NCBI RefSeq assembly: GCF_000968375.1
Contig: NZ_CP009933.1
Coordinates: forward strand, 2,852,001 to 2,916,000
Direction of reading: 5' to 3'
From: Clostridium scatologenes
GTDB lineage: Bacteria; Bacillota; Clostridia; Clostridiales; Clostridiaceae
Length of the DNA stretch: 64,000 nucleotides
The notes under the pieces are model-generated. The model saw nothing but the letters and a program-made list of their open reading frames with translations, searched no databases and was not told the DNA's origin. Positions 8,230-16,552 of this stretch are shown piece after piece; the first letter of the stretch is position 1, and each line of letters opens with the position of its first letter. The translations under genes were made by a program, and so were the position numbers.

Positions 8230-9129
8230 TTAAATAACTTTCACCTTATTAACTAATTTCCCTATTTTCTCAATGGAGCACTCTATTGTATCACCATTTT
8301 TTAATACTTTTATAGGCTCAAATCCCAGTCCTACACCACTTGGAGTACCAGTACATATAATATCTCCTGACTTTAATGTCATTCCTTTTGATAAATCACT
8401 TATAATATACGGAATATCAAATATTAGATTTTTAGTATTTGAATTCTGCCTTAATTCTCCATTAATGCTACATTTAATATTTAATTCTACAGGAAATGGA
8501 ATATCCTTTTTATGTACTATATAAGGTCCCATAGGACAAAAAGTATCTAAACTCTTACCCTTAAACCATTGTTTATGCTTACCCTGCAAATCTCTAGCAG
8601 ACACATCATTAACTATAGTATATCCAAAAATATGTTCTTCAGCGTCTTCTTTTTTTATATTTATCCCGTCTTTTCCTATTATAATTGCAAGTTCTACTTC
8701 ATAATCAACCTGTTTTGTTACTTCGTATGAAAATTTTATTTCATCTTCATTTCCTATAGCCGGTGCTACCATTTTTGTAAAATATATAGGTTCTTCAGGT
8801 ATTCCAGTGCCAGCAATTCTAGTTATTTTTATTTCTCTTGCATGCTCAACATAATTTTTTCCCAAACACAAGACATTTCTTTTAGGATAAGGTATAGGAG
8901 CTTTTATTTTTACATTATCTAAAGGCAATAGTTTAAAGTCTTCTTTATTTTTCACTATATTTTCCACCTTATCCAGCATATCCTCACTATACTGTTCTAT
9001 TAATTCAACCATGTTTTTGGGATTTTCCAATGACATATATGTTGCAATATCTTCTATCGGAACTATCTTATCCCCTCTTACAATTCCTATACTCTCTTTT
9101 TCTTTAAAATCATATGTTATAAATTTCAT
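8230..9129 (-). CDS. Fumarylacetoacetate hydrolase (FAH) family protein
   Basis: 299 residues. The FAH catalytic domain spans about 80-295: LCLGKNYVEHARE, VDYEVELAIIIGKDG with metal-binding acidic residues, VNDVSARDLQ, and the IICTGTPSGVGLG closing motif. Members are Mg2+ or Mn2+ enzymes that hydrolyse, hydrate or decarboxylate 2-oxo acids such as 2-keto-4-pentenoate or oxaloacetate; the substrate cannot be assigned. The N-terminal 70 residues form the small extra domain often seen. It stands alone, with an AAGGGGG ribosome site and no catabolic neighbours, so a housekeeping role such as oxaloacetate clean-up is as likely as aromatic breakdown. Confidence 0.85.
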   Translation of the reverse strand: MKFITYDFKEKESIGIVRGDKIVPIEDIATYMSLENPKNMVELIEQYSEDMLDKVENIVKNKEDFKLLPLDNVKIKAPIPYPKRNVLCLGKNYVEHAREIKITRIAGTGIPEEPIYFTKMVAPAIGNEDEIKFSYEVTKQVDYEVELAIIIGKDGINIKKEDAEEHIFGYTIVNDVSARDLQGKHKQWFKGKSLDTFCPMGPYIVHKKDIPFPVELNIKCSINGELRQNSNTKNLIFDIPYIISDLSKGMTLKSGDIICTGTPSGVGLGFEPIKVLKNGDTIECSIEKIGKLVNKVKVI

Positions 9130-9342
9130 GATTATACCCCCTTATTTCTTTACAAAATAATAAAAATAATTTTTCGTAGTATAACGGAGAAAAATCCTCC
9201 TTCATTGTCCCCTAAAAATATTGATTGGCAATATTTTTAAATTACTAAATTAAATCGTTTATATTATTATAATATTTAAAATAATAATTTTCCACAAAGC
9301 ATATAGTTTTATTGTCAGAAAATAAAAATTTAAATATTTTTA

Positions 9343-9370
9343 TTGACAATATCTCAAATTGTGTTACAAT
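9343..9370 (+). promoter_or_regulatory. Promoter of the T-box operon
   Basis: -35 TTGACA (9343-9348) and -10 TACAAT (9365-9370) with a 16-bp spacer. Transcription would start near 9377, just before the first T-box stem I. Confidence 0.7.
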
Positions 9371-9392
9371 AACTTTAAACAATTTTATAAGT

Positions 9393-9570
9393 CACTATGA
9401 TAAAGCGTAGTAATATTAACTTTCTTTTAAGAGAGGTTGCATTTGCTGCAAGCAACTAAGAATTTATTATGAAGGGAACTTTGGAGTGATAACTGATAAA
9501 GCAGGGCTTATGCCAAAAAGGGTGGAACCGCGGAAATGATTTTCGTCCCTTAAGGTATGGTCTTTTTTTA
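9393..9570 (+). promoter_or_regulatory. T-box riboswitch 1, glycine type
   Basis: A complete T-box leader. The AGTA loop motif is at 9409-9412. On the 3' side of stem I, GAA-G-GGA-AC (9471-9479) is followed by TTTGGAG, giving a GGA (Gly) specifier. The T-box TGGAACCGCGG is at 9523-9533. Its variable base is A, which pairs with discriminator U73, the base found in bacterial tRNA-Gly. The terminator runs from AAGGG (9518-9522) to CCCTT and a T7 run at 9563-9569. Uncharged tRNA-Gly should allow read-through. Confidence 0.88.
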
Positions 9571-9595
9571 TACAATTAAAAATTTAATAATTTGC

Positions 9596-9780
9596 TATGA
9601 TAGAGATTAGTAACAATTATTTTCTTTAAAGAGAGGTTGCATTTTGCTGTGAGCAGCTAGGAATTTATTGTGAATGGAACTTTGGAGCAATATTTTATTG
9701 AAAGATGGACTTATGTCAAGAAGGGTGGAACCGCGGAAAATATTTTTCGTCCCTTTACTTGGACACAAGTCTTTTTTTAT
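9596..9780 (+). promoter_or_regulatory. T-box riboswitch 2, glycine type
   Basis: A second full T-box directly after the first, similar along its length. AGTA is at 9609-9612, GAA-T-GGA-AC at 9672-9680, the T-box TGGAACCGCGG at 9726-9736 and the terminator T-run at 9772-9778. Specifier GGA and discriminator-pairing A again indicate tRNA-Gly. The two act in series, so both terminators must be overcome to express the downstream pair. Confidence 0.88.
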
Positions 9781-9814
9781 ATATCAAAATATTAAAATAG
9801 GAGTGGTGTTATTT

Positions 9815-10084
9815 ATGAAAGGTATTATTACTGTAGTTGGAAAAGATAAGGTAGGTATTGTAGCAGGTATAAGCAGTGAGCTTTTACATCTAAATATAAA
9901 TATTTTAGATGTTACTCAGACTATTATGGAAGAGTTTTTTACAATGATAATGTTAGTAGATCTGTCCAAAGCTAATGTGTCTTTTGACAAAACCAAAGAA
10001 GCTCTTTTATCAAAAGGAAAAGAATTAGGTGTAGACGTAAAAATTCAAAGAGAAGAAATTTTTAATTCAATGCATACACTTTAG
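9815..10084 (+). CDS. ACT-domain protein (UPF0237)
   Basis: 89 residues forming one ACT domain: MKGIITVVGKDKVGIVAGIS, the loop and helix NINILDVTQTIMEEFFTMIMLVDL, and a C-terminal strand. ACT domains bind amino acids or related ligands and control partner proteins. The ATG at 9815 follows ATAGGAGTGG; the longer frame from 9674 runs through the T-box and is not real. It is 11 bp before the UPF0210 gene, its usual partner. The glycine-type T-boxes suggest a link with glycine or one-carbon supply, but the ligand is unknown. Confidence 0.9.
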   Translation: MKGIITVVGKDKVGIVAGISSELLHLNINILDVTQTIMEEFFTMIMLVDLSKANVSFDKTKEALLSKGKELGVDVKIQREEIFNSMHTL

Positions 10085-10095
10085 GAGGAATAACA

Positions 10096-11451
10096 ATGAA
10101 TGTGAACAATGTATTAGAAACTATAAAGATGATAGAAGAAGAAAAATTAGATATTCGTACTATAACTATGGGAATATCACTTCTAGATTGCTGCGATTCT
10201 GATGGAGAAAAATCTAGAATTAAAATATATGATAAAGTAACTAAATGTGCTGAAAACTTGGTAAAAGTAGGTAAACAAATAGAAAATGAATTTGGCATTC
10301 CTATTGTAAATAAAAGAGTTTCTGTAACTCCTATTTCAATGGTTGCAGGTTGCTCAAGTGATACAGATTATGTTAAGTATGCTGAAACACTTGATAAAGC
10401 CGCTAATACTTTAGGTATAGATTTTATTGGTGGTTTTTCAGCTTTAGTACATAAGGGCTATACCAAAGGTGATAGAATATTAATTCAATCTATTCCTGAA
10501 GCCTTAAGCCGTACAAAGCTTGTATGTTCCTCTGTTAATGTCGGTTCTACTAGATGTGGAATAAACATGGATGCTGTAAGAGAAATGGGGATTATAGTTA
10601 AAAAAACTGCAGAACTTACAAAGGATTCAGCAGGATTAGGATGTGCTAAATTAGTAGTATTTGCAAATGCTGTTGAGGACAATCCTTTTATGGCTGGTGC
10701 TTTCCATGGTGTTGGAGAAGCTGACACTATAATAAACGTTGGCGTAAGCGGACCTGGAGTTGTAAAAAGAGCTTTGGAAAAGGTAAAAGGAGAAAGCTTT
10801 GACGTAGTCGCTGAAACTATAAAGAAGACTGCTTTCAAAATCACAAGAATGGGTCAACTAGTAGCAAAGGAGGCTTCTAATAGATTAAATGTTCCTTTTG
10901 GAATTGTAGATTTATCCTTAGCACCTACCCCTGCAATTGGTGATAGTGTAGCTCATATACTTGAAGAACTTGGACTTGAAAGTTGTGGAACTCATGGAAC
11001 CACAGCAGCACTTGCTCTATTAAACGATGCTGTAAAAAAAGGCGGTGTAATGGCATGCAGTCATGTTGGAGGTCTTAGTGGTGCTTTCATACCTGTTAGT
11101 GAAGATGCTGGTATGATAGATGCTGTTAACAAGGGCTCCTTAAACATAGAAAAACTAGAAGCAATGACTTGTGTATGTTCTGTTGGACTTGATATGATTG
11201 CTATTCCTGGAGACACTTCTTCATCAACAATTTCAGCTATAATTGCAGATGAAGCAGCTATTGGTATGATAAATAATAAAACAACTGCTGTAAGGGTTAT
11301 TCCTGCTCCTGGAACAAAAATAGGTGATGTAGTTGAATTTGGTGGACTTCTAGGCCATGCTCCTGTTATGGCAGTAAGCAAATTTTCTAGTGAAGCATTT
11401 GTAGCTAGAGGTGGTAGAATTCCAGCTCCTATCCATAGTTTTAAAAACTAA
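10096..11451 (+). CDS. UPF0210 (DUF711) family protein
   Basis: 451 residues, full family length. It is rich in conserved glycine and serine loops: ITMGISLLDCCDSDG near the N terminus, GCSSDTDYVKYAETLD, GGFSALVHKG, GSTRCGINMDAV, AFHGVGEADTIINVGVSGPGVV, and CGTHGTTAALALLNDAVKKGG in the C-terminal half. Relatives have been likened to a pyruvate formate-lyase-like barrel, but no activity is established that I know of. It is translated from GGAGGAATAAC 11 bp after the ACT gene, so the two are probably made together and may interact. Expression depends on two glycine T-boxes. Confidence 0.9.
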   Translation: MNVNNVLETIKMIEEEKLDIRTITMGISLLDCCDSDGEKSRIKIYDKVTKCAENLVKVGKQIENEFGIPIVNKRVSVTPISMVAGCSSDTDYVKYAETLDKAANTLGIDFIGGFSALVHKGYTKGDRILIQSIPEALSRTKLVCSSVNVGSTRCGINMDAVREMGIIVKKTAELTKDSAGLGCAKLVVFANAVEDNPFMAGAFHGVGEADTIINVGVSGPGVVKRALEKVKGESFDVVAETIKKTAFKITRMGQLVAKEASNRLNVPFGIVDLSLAPTPAIGDSVAHILEELGLESCGTHGTTAALALLNDAVKKGGVMACSHVGGLSGAFIPVSEDAGMIDAVNKGSLNIEKLEAMTCVCSVGLDMIAIPGDTSSSTISAIIADEAAIGMINNKTTAVRVIPAPGTKIGDVVEFGGLLGHAPVMAVSKFSSEAFVARGGRIPAPIHSFKN

Positions 11452-11460
11452 AAATTTTAT

Positions 11461-11617
11461 ACAAAACAAAGTGATTCTTAAACTCAGATGGAGTTTGCCT
11501 GCGAGGAATACCTCTTATCTGAGCAAGCTCATAAAATGCTATTTAAGCATTTTACTCATCTGAGTCTTAGAAAAACTTATACAGGCATGTAGTAACGATT
11601 ATAGCCCAGTTTTGTTT
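11461..11617. other. Structured intergenic element with alternative stems
   Basis: Outer arms ACAAAAC (11461-11467) and GTTTTGT (11609-11615). Inside, CTCAGAT (11483-11489) can pair with either of two ATCTGAG copies (11517-11523 or 11559-11565), which excludes one of them. GAGG-AATA-CCTC and AAATGC-GCATTT form small hairpins. TGCCTG (11496-11501) complements CAGGCA (11582-11587). I do not recognise the family. It could be a small RNA, a regulatory switch or a degenerate hairpin element; the strand is undecided. Confidence 0.45.
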
Positions 11618-11643
11618 ATATTTCATTTTTACTTTTAACCATA

Positions 11644-11985
11644 TTAATTATATGAATTTAAAAATAATTGTCTTAATTCATCTGCCGTATCACTTGCTTT
11701 ATTCCCACATAAAACATTTATTAAAGGAAAAACATCTTCATTTAAATTTTCTTTTTCTCCATTACCATTTAAATAATATTCAAAAACTGAAGGAATAAGC
11801 ATATTCTCAGTATTAATCACATTTAAATTAAAGTTAGCATAATCGAAAACTGATTCCTGTTTTAAAATCCTTTGATGAGCTCTAAGAGCCATATTGAAAG
11901 CTATTACAAATTCTTGGTAATTACACTTGCAGTACAATTCATTCAACAAAATTTTGTACTTTTCATGTGTTACTTTATTCAACAT
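11644..11985 (-). CDS. Hypothetical protein, paralogue of the gene at 46673
   Basis: 113 residues, alpha-helical and without signal peptide or membrane segment. I do not recognise the family. It aligns along its length with the protein at 46673-47017: LNELYCKCNYQEFVIAFN versus LDKLYSKCTYNEFLIAFD, EYYLNGNGEKENLNEDVFPLINVLCGNK versus EYYLSGNGQKQNLNEDIFPMINILSGNK, and ELRQLFLNSY versus ELKELFLNVY. The ATG at 11985 follows TAGGAGGTG; a GTG at 11994 overlaps the ribosome site itself. Monocistronic. Conservation of the pair shows it is a real gene. Confidence 0.75.
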   Translation of the reverse strand: MLNKVTHEKYKILLNELYCKCNYQEFVIAFNMALRAHQRILKQESVFDYANFNLNVINTENMLIPSVFEYYLNGNGEKENLNEDVFPLINVLCGNKASDTADELRQLFLNSYN

Positions 11986-12188
11986 AAAATTCACCTCCTA
12001 AAATATCATATATGTTAATTATAATCCTTATTACAAAATTTTGAAAAATGCCCTTAAGTTCCAAATACCATTCCATGAACATCAAATATGAAATCATCTT
12101 CAATTTTATATTTTTTTCCCATTTTTGCACAGTTTTACTTAACAAAATATTGTATATAATAAAAAAATTACTTTACTTGCTAATAATC

Positions 12189-12240
12189 TTGACATTAATA
12201 CCTTTATTCCTCTTATTACTCCAATAATATTGGAGTAATA
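12189..12240 (+). promoter_or_regulatory. Promoter with perfect 12-bp palindrome
   Basis: TTGACA at 12189-12194 is followed, over the expected -10/start region, by TATTACTCCAAT (12214-12225), a 3-nt spacer and its exact complement ATTGGAGTAATA (12229-12240). It lies about 80 bp before the start at 12319. It is probably an operator for a dimeric regulator; the rest of the 300-bp gap (11986-12318) shows nothing else. Confidence 0.5.
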
Positions 12241-12318
12241 GCAATTAAATAAATCAACGGAAATTTTAGAATCATTTATAACTTTTTTGCATACAAATAT
12301 TTAGAGGTGGTTTTTATA

Positions 12319-13011
12319 TTGTATAATTTATGTCCATTTTATTGTCCATTCAATAATTGTATGCGCATTCCAAACAATATTACAATAGATTCACAGCAAA
12401 TAAATTCTACGGGGAAATATATTAAAGAAGATTTAAAAATACCAGTATTAAAAAGTATAAAAAATAAACATACAGAAAATCAAATTAACAATTCAATTAA
12501 AAGTGATATTATGGAGTTTAAAAATCAGATGGAAGAATCCGCTAACGAATATGGTATAAAAGCTGAAAAAAGTGGTAAAAAATTCATTCCTTTTATTATT
12601 TCTACCAACTACAGCATGACTTATAATAAAAATAATATTGCAAGCATTACTATTTTTTATTATGAATTTATTAATGGGAAACATTCATATATTAAAACTT
12701 CTTACAATTTTGACTTAAGTTCAGGAAAAACATTATCTCTAAGGGATTTATTCAAGCAAGGAGTTTCTTATAAACAAATCATAAATAGAGAAATAAAAAA
12801 ATATTTAATTCAAAATAAAAACCTATATCTTCCTAGTACTGTTACTAATTTTAAAGGTATCTCAGATGACCAGCCTTTTTATTTGGACAGCGAAAATATT
12901 GTGATATACTTAGGTTTCAATGAAATTGCACCTAATATATCAGATATACCTGTAATTAAAGTTCCTTTTAGTACTTTAAAAAATTATATAAAACCTATCT
13001 TTTTAAATTGA
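12319..13011 (+). CDS. PdaC/RsiV-like domain protein (DUF4163-DUF3298)
   Basis: About 230 residues. The region 40-225 fits the DUF4163 plus DUF3298 pair found at the N terminus of PdaC-type peptidoglycan deacetylases and in RsiV: IPVLKSIKNKHTENQINNSIKSD, then YYEFINGKHSYIKTSYNFDLSSGKTLSLRDLF, and a C-terminal VPFSTLKNYI. The next gene is a NodB deacetylase, so domains that are fused in PdaC are separate here. A TTG at 12319, 8 nt after AGAGGTGG, is the likely start; a GTG at 12307 lies inside that site. The N terminus is odd: three cysteines within 14 residues and no clear signal peptide. Confidence 0.7.
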   Translation: MYNLCPFYCPFNNCMRIPNNITIDSQQINSTGKYIKEDLKIPVLKSIKNKHTENQINNSIKSDIMEFKNQMEESANEYGIKAEKSGKKFIPFIISTNYSMTYNKNNIASITIFYYEFINGKHSYIKTSYNFDLSSGKTLSLRDLFKQGVSYKQIINREIKKYLIQNKNLYLPSTVTNFKGISDDQPFYLDSENIVIYLGFNEIAPNISDIPVIKVPFSTLKNYIKPIFLN

Positions 13012-13019
13012 TTTCAAAT

Positions 13020-13057
13020 AATCTAGAAAGTATAGAATCTTTCTGGATTATTTTTTT
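13020..13057 (+). terminator. Rho-independent terminator
   Basis: Stem AATCTAGAAAG/CTTTCTGGATT (13020-13030 and 13039-13049, one wobble pair) followed by a T-run at 13051-13057. Confidence 0.8.
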
Positions 13058-13261
13058 ATTATAAAAACTCATTAGTTTACTATTATTAAATGATAGTAAA
13101 AATTAATTCTTCACACACAAATCTTTATGAAAACAAACTTATGAAACATATTCCAATAAATAATTATACACATTTGCATTATATTTACACTCATTTAACC
13201 TATAATATTGCACATAATACTTTTATATTTAAATTTGGTTTATACAAAAGAAGGTGAATGT

Positions 13262-14161
13262 ATGCGTATATTAAGTACTGTTCTTGCATCAATGCTTACT
13301 ATTAATAGCTTAACTGGAATTAATTTAAGTAAAAATGCAAGCAATTTTTATTCAAAAGATCCTAATATGTATGCTGAATCAATTTATGAAAATAAAAGAC
13401 ACTCATTATTGGATATACCAAGATTTTTTAAAAATGCTATTAGCCATTCTGAAAATGGTCTTAGCACTAAAGAATATAATTGGTATTTCCAACCACGTAA
13501 AGATAAAAATCCACCACTGCCTCCTAAGGAAACATCAAGTTTTTTACCTAAATACTCCTGCTATCATTTAGGAGATACCTCAAAAAAAGTTTTGTACTTA
13601 ACCTTTGATGAGGGTTACGAGAATGGATATACAGGGCCTATTTTAGATGTGCTAAAAAAGCATAAAGTAAAAGCAGCATTTTTTGTTGTTAAACCTTATA
13701 TTAATTCTAATGAAGATTTAATTAAAAGGATGGTCAATGAAGGTCATCTAGTCTGTAATCACAGTTCACATCACCTTTCCATGGCTTCTATAACAAATAC
13801 TGAAAAATTCAACAATGAATTTTCTGAAGTAGAAGAAGCTTTTGAAAAAGTCACTGGTGGCAAAAAAATGCCAAAATATTTTAGACCACCTATGGGAAAG
13901 TACAGCGAGTTATCACTATATAATACAAAACAACTTGGTTATAAAACTATATTTTGGAGCTTTGCTTATATGGATTGGGAAATCAATAAACAACCTTCTC
14001 ATGAATTTGCAAAAAAACGTATAATGGATAAAACCCATAATGGTGCTATCGTGCTATTACATGCAGTTTCAAAAACTAATGCCGAAATATTAGACAATGT
14101 AATTACAGAATGGAAAAATCAAGGATATGAACTTAAAAGCTTAAATGAATTACCAAATTAA
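13262..14161 (+). CDS. pdaA: Polysaccharide deacetylase, PdaA type (spore cortex muramic-delta-lactam)
   Basis: 299 residues with an N-terminal hydrophobic segment acting as signal or anchor. The NodB domain spans about 105-295. It carries TFDEGYENGYT, the variant seen in PdaA in place of TFDDGP, then AAFFVV, VCNHSSHH (metal-binding histidines), YFRPPMGKYS and IVLLHAVS. PdaA removes the acetyl group from muramic acid, a step in making the delta-lactam of the spore cortex. The ATG at 13262 follows GAAGGTGAATGT. A CATAATA at 13213-13219 resembles a forespore sigma-G -10, but no convincing -35 was found. Confidence 0.82.
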   Translation: MRILSTVLASMLTINSLTGINLSKNASNFYSKDPNMYAESIYENKRHSLLDIPRFFKNAISHSENGLSTKEYNWYFQPRKDKNPPLPPKETSSFLPKYSCYHLGDTSKKVLYLTFDEGYENGYTGPILDVLKKHKVKAAFFVVKPYINSNEDLIKRMVNEGHLVCNHSSHHLSMASITNTEKFNNEFSEVEEAFEKVTGGKKMPKYFRPPMGKYSELSLYNTKQLGYKTIFWSFAYMDWEINKQPSHEFAKKRIMDKTHNGAIVLLHAVSKTNAEILDNVITEWKNQGYELKSLNELPN

Positions 14162-14163
14162 AA

Positions 14164-14202
14164 AAAGGAGTTGTTAAAAGATTTTCTATTAACAACTCCT
14201 TT
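14164..14202. terminator. Bidirectional terminator
   Basis: Perfect 14-bp stem AAAGGAGTTGTTAA/TTAACAACTCCTTT (14164-14177, 14189-14202) between convergent pdaA and hisC. Confidence 0.8.
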
Positions 14203-14246
14203 ACAAAAAAGGCTGTGGTACTAATAAAAATTTATTTTTATTTAAA

Positions 14247-15347
14247 TCAATTTTTAACTAATTCTTCTAATCTATCTATAAATATTTTAGTTTGATCTAT
14301 AGTCCCTGTACTTACTCTAATCCAATTATTCCAACCCCATAAAAATCCGCCTCTTATTATTACTCCTTTTTCTAATAGCTTTTGAAACACTATCTTTGAG
14401 TCCATATTTACATTGACAAAAATAAAATTTGCATTTGATTTTATATATTCAAATTTATTTTTATCAAAATATTCTTCCATTAAAGCTAAAGATTTATAAT
14501 TCAATTCTACTGTTTTATCTATGTGTTCTTTATCCTCAAGTGCTCCTAAAGCTGCTGCTTGAGCAAGTCTATTTACACTGAAAGTTAATTTTATTTTATA
14601 CATAGCTTCACAGATTTCTTGTGATGTTAAAAGATATCCTAATCTTACAGCAGCTATTCCTGCCACTTTGGAAAATGTCCTCAAAATTATGGTATTAGGT
14701 CTTTCTTTTAATACATTTAAAGTTTCAGGATATTCATCATTTTTTATAGCATAATCATAATAAGCTTCATCAAACACAACGACTACATCCTGTGGTAAAT
14801 TTTTTATTAAATACTCCTGTTCTGATTTAGTCATTATATTTCCAGTAGGATTATTAGGATTACATATAAATATTAATTTAGTTTTTTCATTAACACTTTC
14901 AATAATCTTTTCAACATCCTGTTTGTACTCTTTATTAAGGGGAATATTAACCACAACTCCTCCTAAAAAGGATACATCTGTAGCATATTTACCAAAAGTA
15001 GGAGTAGCTATCATTACTTCATCACCAGGATTTATAAAAGTTTCTGCAATATTTTTTATAAGTTCTTCTCCACCACTTCCAACTACAATATTTTCAATTT
15101 TAACACCATGTTTTTCTGATAATTTTTCTCTTAATTTTATTGCAGCAGAGTCAGGATACATATTAATATTTTTAATTTCCTTTTCAATGTACTCCATTGC
15201 CTTAGGTGATGGTCCTAGTGGATTTTCATTTGATGCTAACTTTTCAATTTTATTTATATTTAATTCTCTTTTTAAATCTTCAATTGGCTTTCCTGGAACA
15301 TAAGCCTTGGCTGCGTATACTTCTTTTCTAAATAACTTTTTTAACAT
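14247..15347 (-). CDS. hisC: Histidinol-phosphate aminotransferase-like (class I/II PLP enzyme)
   Basis: 366 residues, fold-type I aminotransferase of the HisC group: ASNENPLGPSPKA (38-50), NPNNPTGN (163-170), VFDEAYYDYA, the PLP lysine Lys227 in RTFSKVAGIAAVRLGY, and a C-terminal RVSTG arginine motif. HisC exchanges amino groups between histidinol phosphate and glutamate, and homologues also use aromatic amino acids. Context argues for a second role: it starts 23 bp after buk under a sigma-54 promoter, far from other his genes. A catabolic aminotransferase feeding acyl-CoA formation is possible; this is inference. Confidence 0.8.
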   Translation of the reverse strand: MLKKLFRKEVYAAKAYVPGKPIEDLKRELNINKIEKLASNENPLGPSPKAMEYIEKEIKNINMYPDSAAIKLREKLSEKHGVKIENIVVGSGGEELIKNIAETFINPGDEVMIATPTFGKYATDVSFLGGVVVNIPLNKEYKQDVEKIIESVNEKTKLIFICNPNNPTGNIMTKSEQEYLIKNLPQDVVVVFDEAYYDYAIKNDEYPETLNVLKERPNTIILRTFSKVAGIAAVRLGYLLTSQEICEAMYKIKLTFSVNRLAQAAALGALEDKEHIDKTVELNYKSLALMEEYFDKNKFEYIKSNANFIFVNVNMDSKIVFQKLLEKGVIIRGGFLWGWNNWIRVSTGTIDQTKIFIDRLEELVKN

Positions 15348-15370
15348 AACATTCTCCCCCCATGTTAAAT

Positions 15371-16432
15371 TTAATCTAAATCATATTCATGTGCCTTTTC
15401 TTCTCCTTTTATAACTCTAAGTGCACCTAATGCAAGTGATTCCAATTCATTTTCTCCTGGCAATATTTCTACAGGTGCTATAAATTCTACTCTTTCTTTT
15501 ACCCATTCTGTCATCATTTTTGAATAGGCAATTCCTCCTGTAATTACTACTGCATCAACCTTTCCTTTTACCACAGTTGCAAGTTCTCCTATCGATTTTG
15601 CAATTTGATATGCCATAGCTTCATAAACTAATTTAGCTTCAGCATCTCCATTTTCAATTCTTTTTTCCACATCCAATGCACTATTAGTTCCTAAATAGGA
15701 GATTAATCCACCATCTCCTCTTATTTTCTTTTTCATTGTGCGTTCATCATTTTTATAACACATTTCTATTAAGCGCTTACAAGGTACTCTACCTGATCTT
15801 TCTGGTGAAAATGGTCCTTCTTCATCAGTAACAGCATCTATCATTTTTCCACCTTTATGTACAGTAAGAGATATTCCACCTCCTAAATGAGCAACAACTA
15901 AATTACATTGTTCATAAGGTTTACCTAGTTTTTTTGCTGTTTTTATTGCTGCAGCTCTCATATTCAAAGCATGAATAAAACTCTCTCTTTTTATATCTGC
16001 AAGCCCTGATATTCTTGCAATATCCTCAAATTCATCTACAGCTACAGAATCATATATGAAAGCTGGTATATTTAAAGGTTTTGCTATTGCATATGAAATT
16101 ATAGCTCCTAAATTTGAAGCATGCTCTACTACAGGTCTTTTAGAAAGTCTTTCTACCATAGAATCGTTTACTCTGTAAGCTCCTGATTTAACTGGAGGCA
16201 AAATTCCTCCTCTTCCAACTACTGCAGATAAATCTTTAACATCAAAATTTACTTCTTTTAAAAATTTCATTATAGCTTCATATCTCATAGCATATTGGTC
16301 AGCTATGTTTTCATATTTTTTCACTTCTTCGCTAGAATGTTCTATACTGGTTTTAAATAATTCCTCTGTGTCAGCATAAATAGCTATTTTAGTTGAAGTT
16401 GAACCTGGATTTATTGCTAGTATTTTGTACAT
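15371..16432 (-). CDS. buk: Butyrate kinase
   Basis: 353 residues, normal for the acetokinase-family butyrate kinases: ILAINPGSTSTKIAIY (N-terminal phosphate loop), PVKSGAYRVND, VVAHLGGGISLTVHKGG, DEEGPFSPERSGRVP, and ITGGIAYSKMMTEW with the butyrate-kinase type ending. It converts butyryl phosphate and ADP to butyrate and ATP. Related kinases use isobutyryl or isovaleryl phosphate. The ATG at 16432 follows CAGGAGGG. The usual partner ptb is not adjacent and is absent from this window. The gene heads a buk-hisC unit with a sigma-54 promoter upstream. Confidence 0.9.
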   Translation of the reverse strand: MYKILAINPGSTSTKIAIYADTEELFKTSIEHSSEEVKKYENIADQYAMRYEAIMKFLKEVNFDVKDLSAVVGRGGILPPVKSGAYRVNDSMVERLSKRPVVEHASNLGAIISYAIAKPLNIPAFIYDSVAVDEFEDIARISGLADIKRESFIHALNMRAAAIKTAKKLGKPYEQCNLVVAHLGGGISLTVHKGGKMIDAVTDEEGPFSPERSGRVPCKRLIEMCYKNDERTMKKKIRGDGGLISYLGTNSALDVEKRIENGDAEAKLVYEAMAYQIAKSIGELATVVKGKVDAVVITGGIAYSKMMTEWVKERVEFIAPVEILPGENELESLALGALRVIKGEEKAHEYDLD

Positions 16433-16478
16433 TATTTTACCCTCCTGATTATAGCAATACTTGATAAATATTTTAATT

Positions 16479-16494
16479 AGCAAGTATCATGCCA
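16479..16494 (-). promoter_or_regulatory. Sigma-54 promoter of buk-hisC
   Basis: Minus strand TGGCATG-ATAC-TTGCT: -24 GG and -12 GC at the required 12-bp phase and a near-perfect match to TGGCACG-N4-TTGC. It lies 46 bp before the buk start codon. A sigma-54 activator gene is immediately upstream. Confidence 0.85.
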
Positions 16495-16552
16495 TATATT
16501 AAACATTACTCTTTTTTATTGTTTTTAATATTTTTCTTTCTAATTTAAAAAT

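Noticed and set aside
8146..8230. Short minus-strand frame reading HRDVIETYYKKLKELSTYKM after the FAH-family gene
   Set aside because: Only about 25 codons, no start or ribosome site, overlaps the end of the FAH gene; possible remnant but family not recognisable.
9674..9814. N-terminal extension of the ACT-domain protein
   Set aside because: It runs through the second T-box and its terminator; the ATG at 9815 has a proper ribosome site.
13213..13219. CATAATA as a sigma-G -10 box for pdaA
   Set aside because: No acceptable -35 at the right distance; the match alone is weak in AT-rich DNA.
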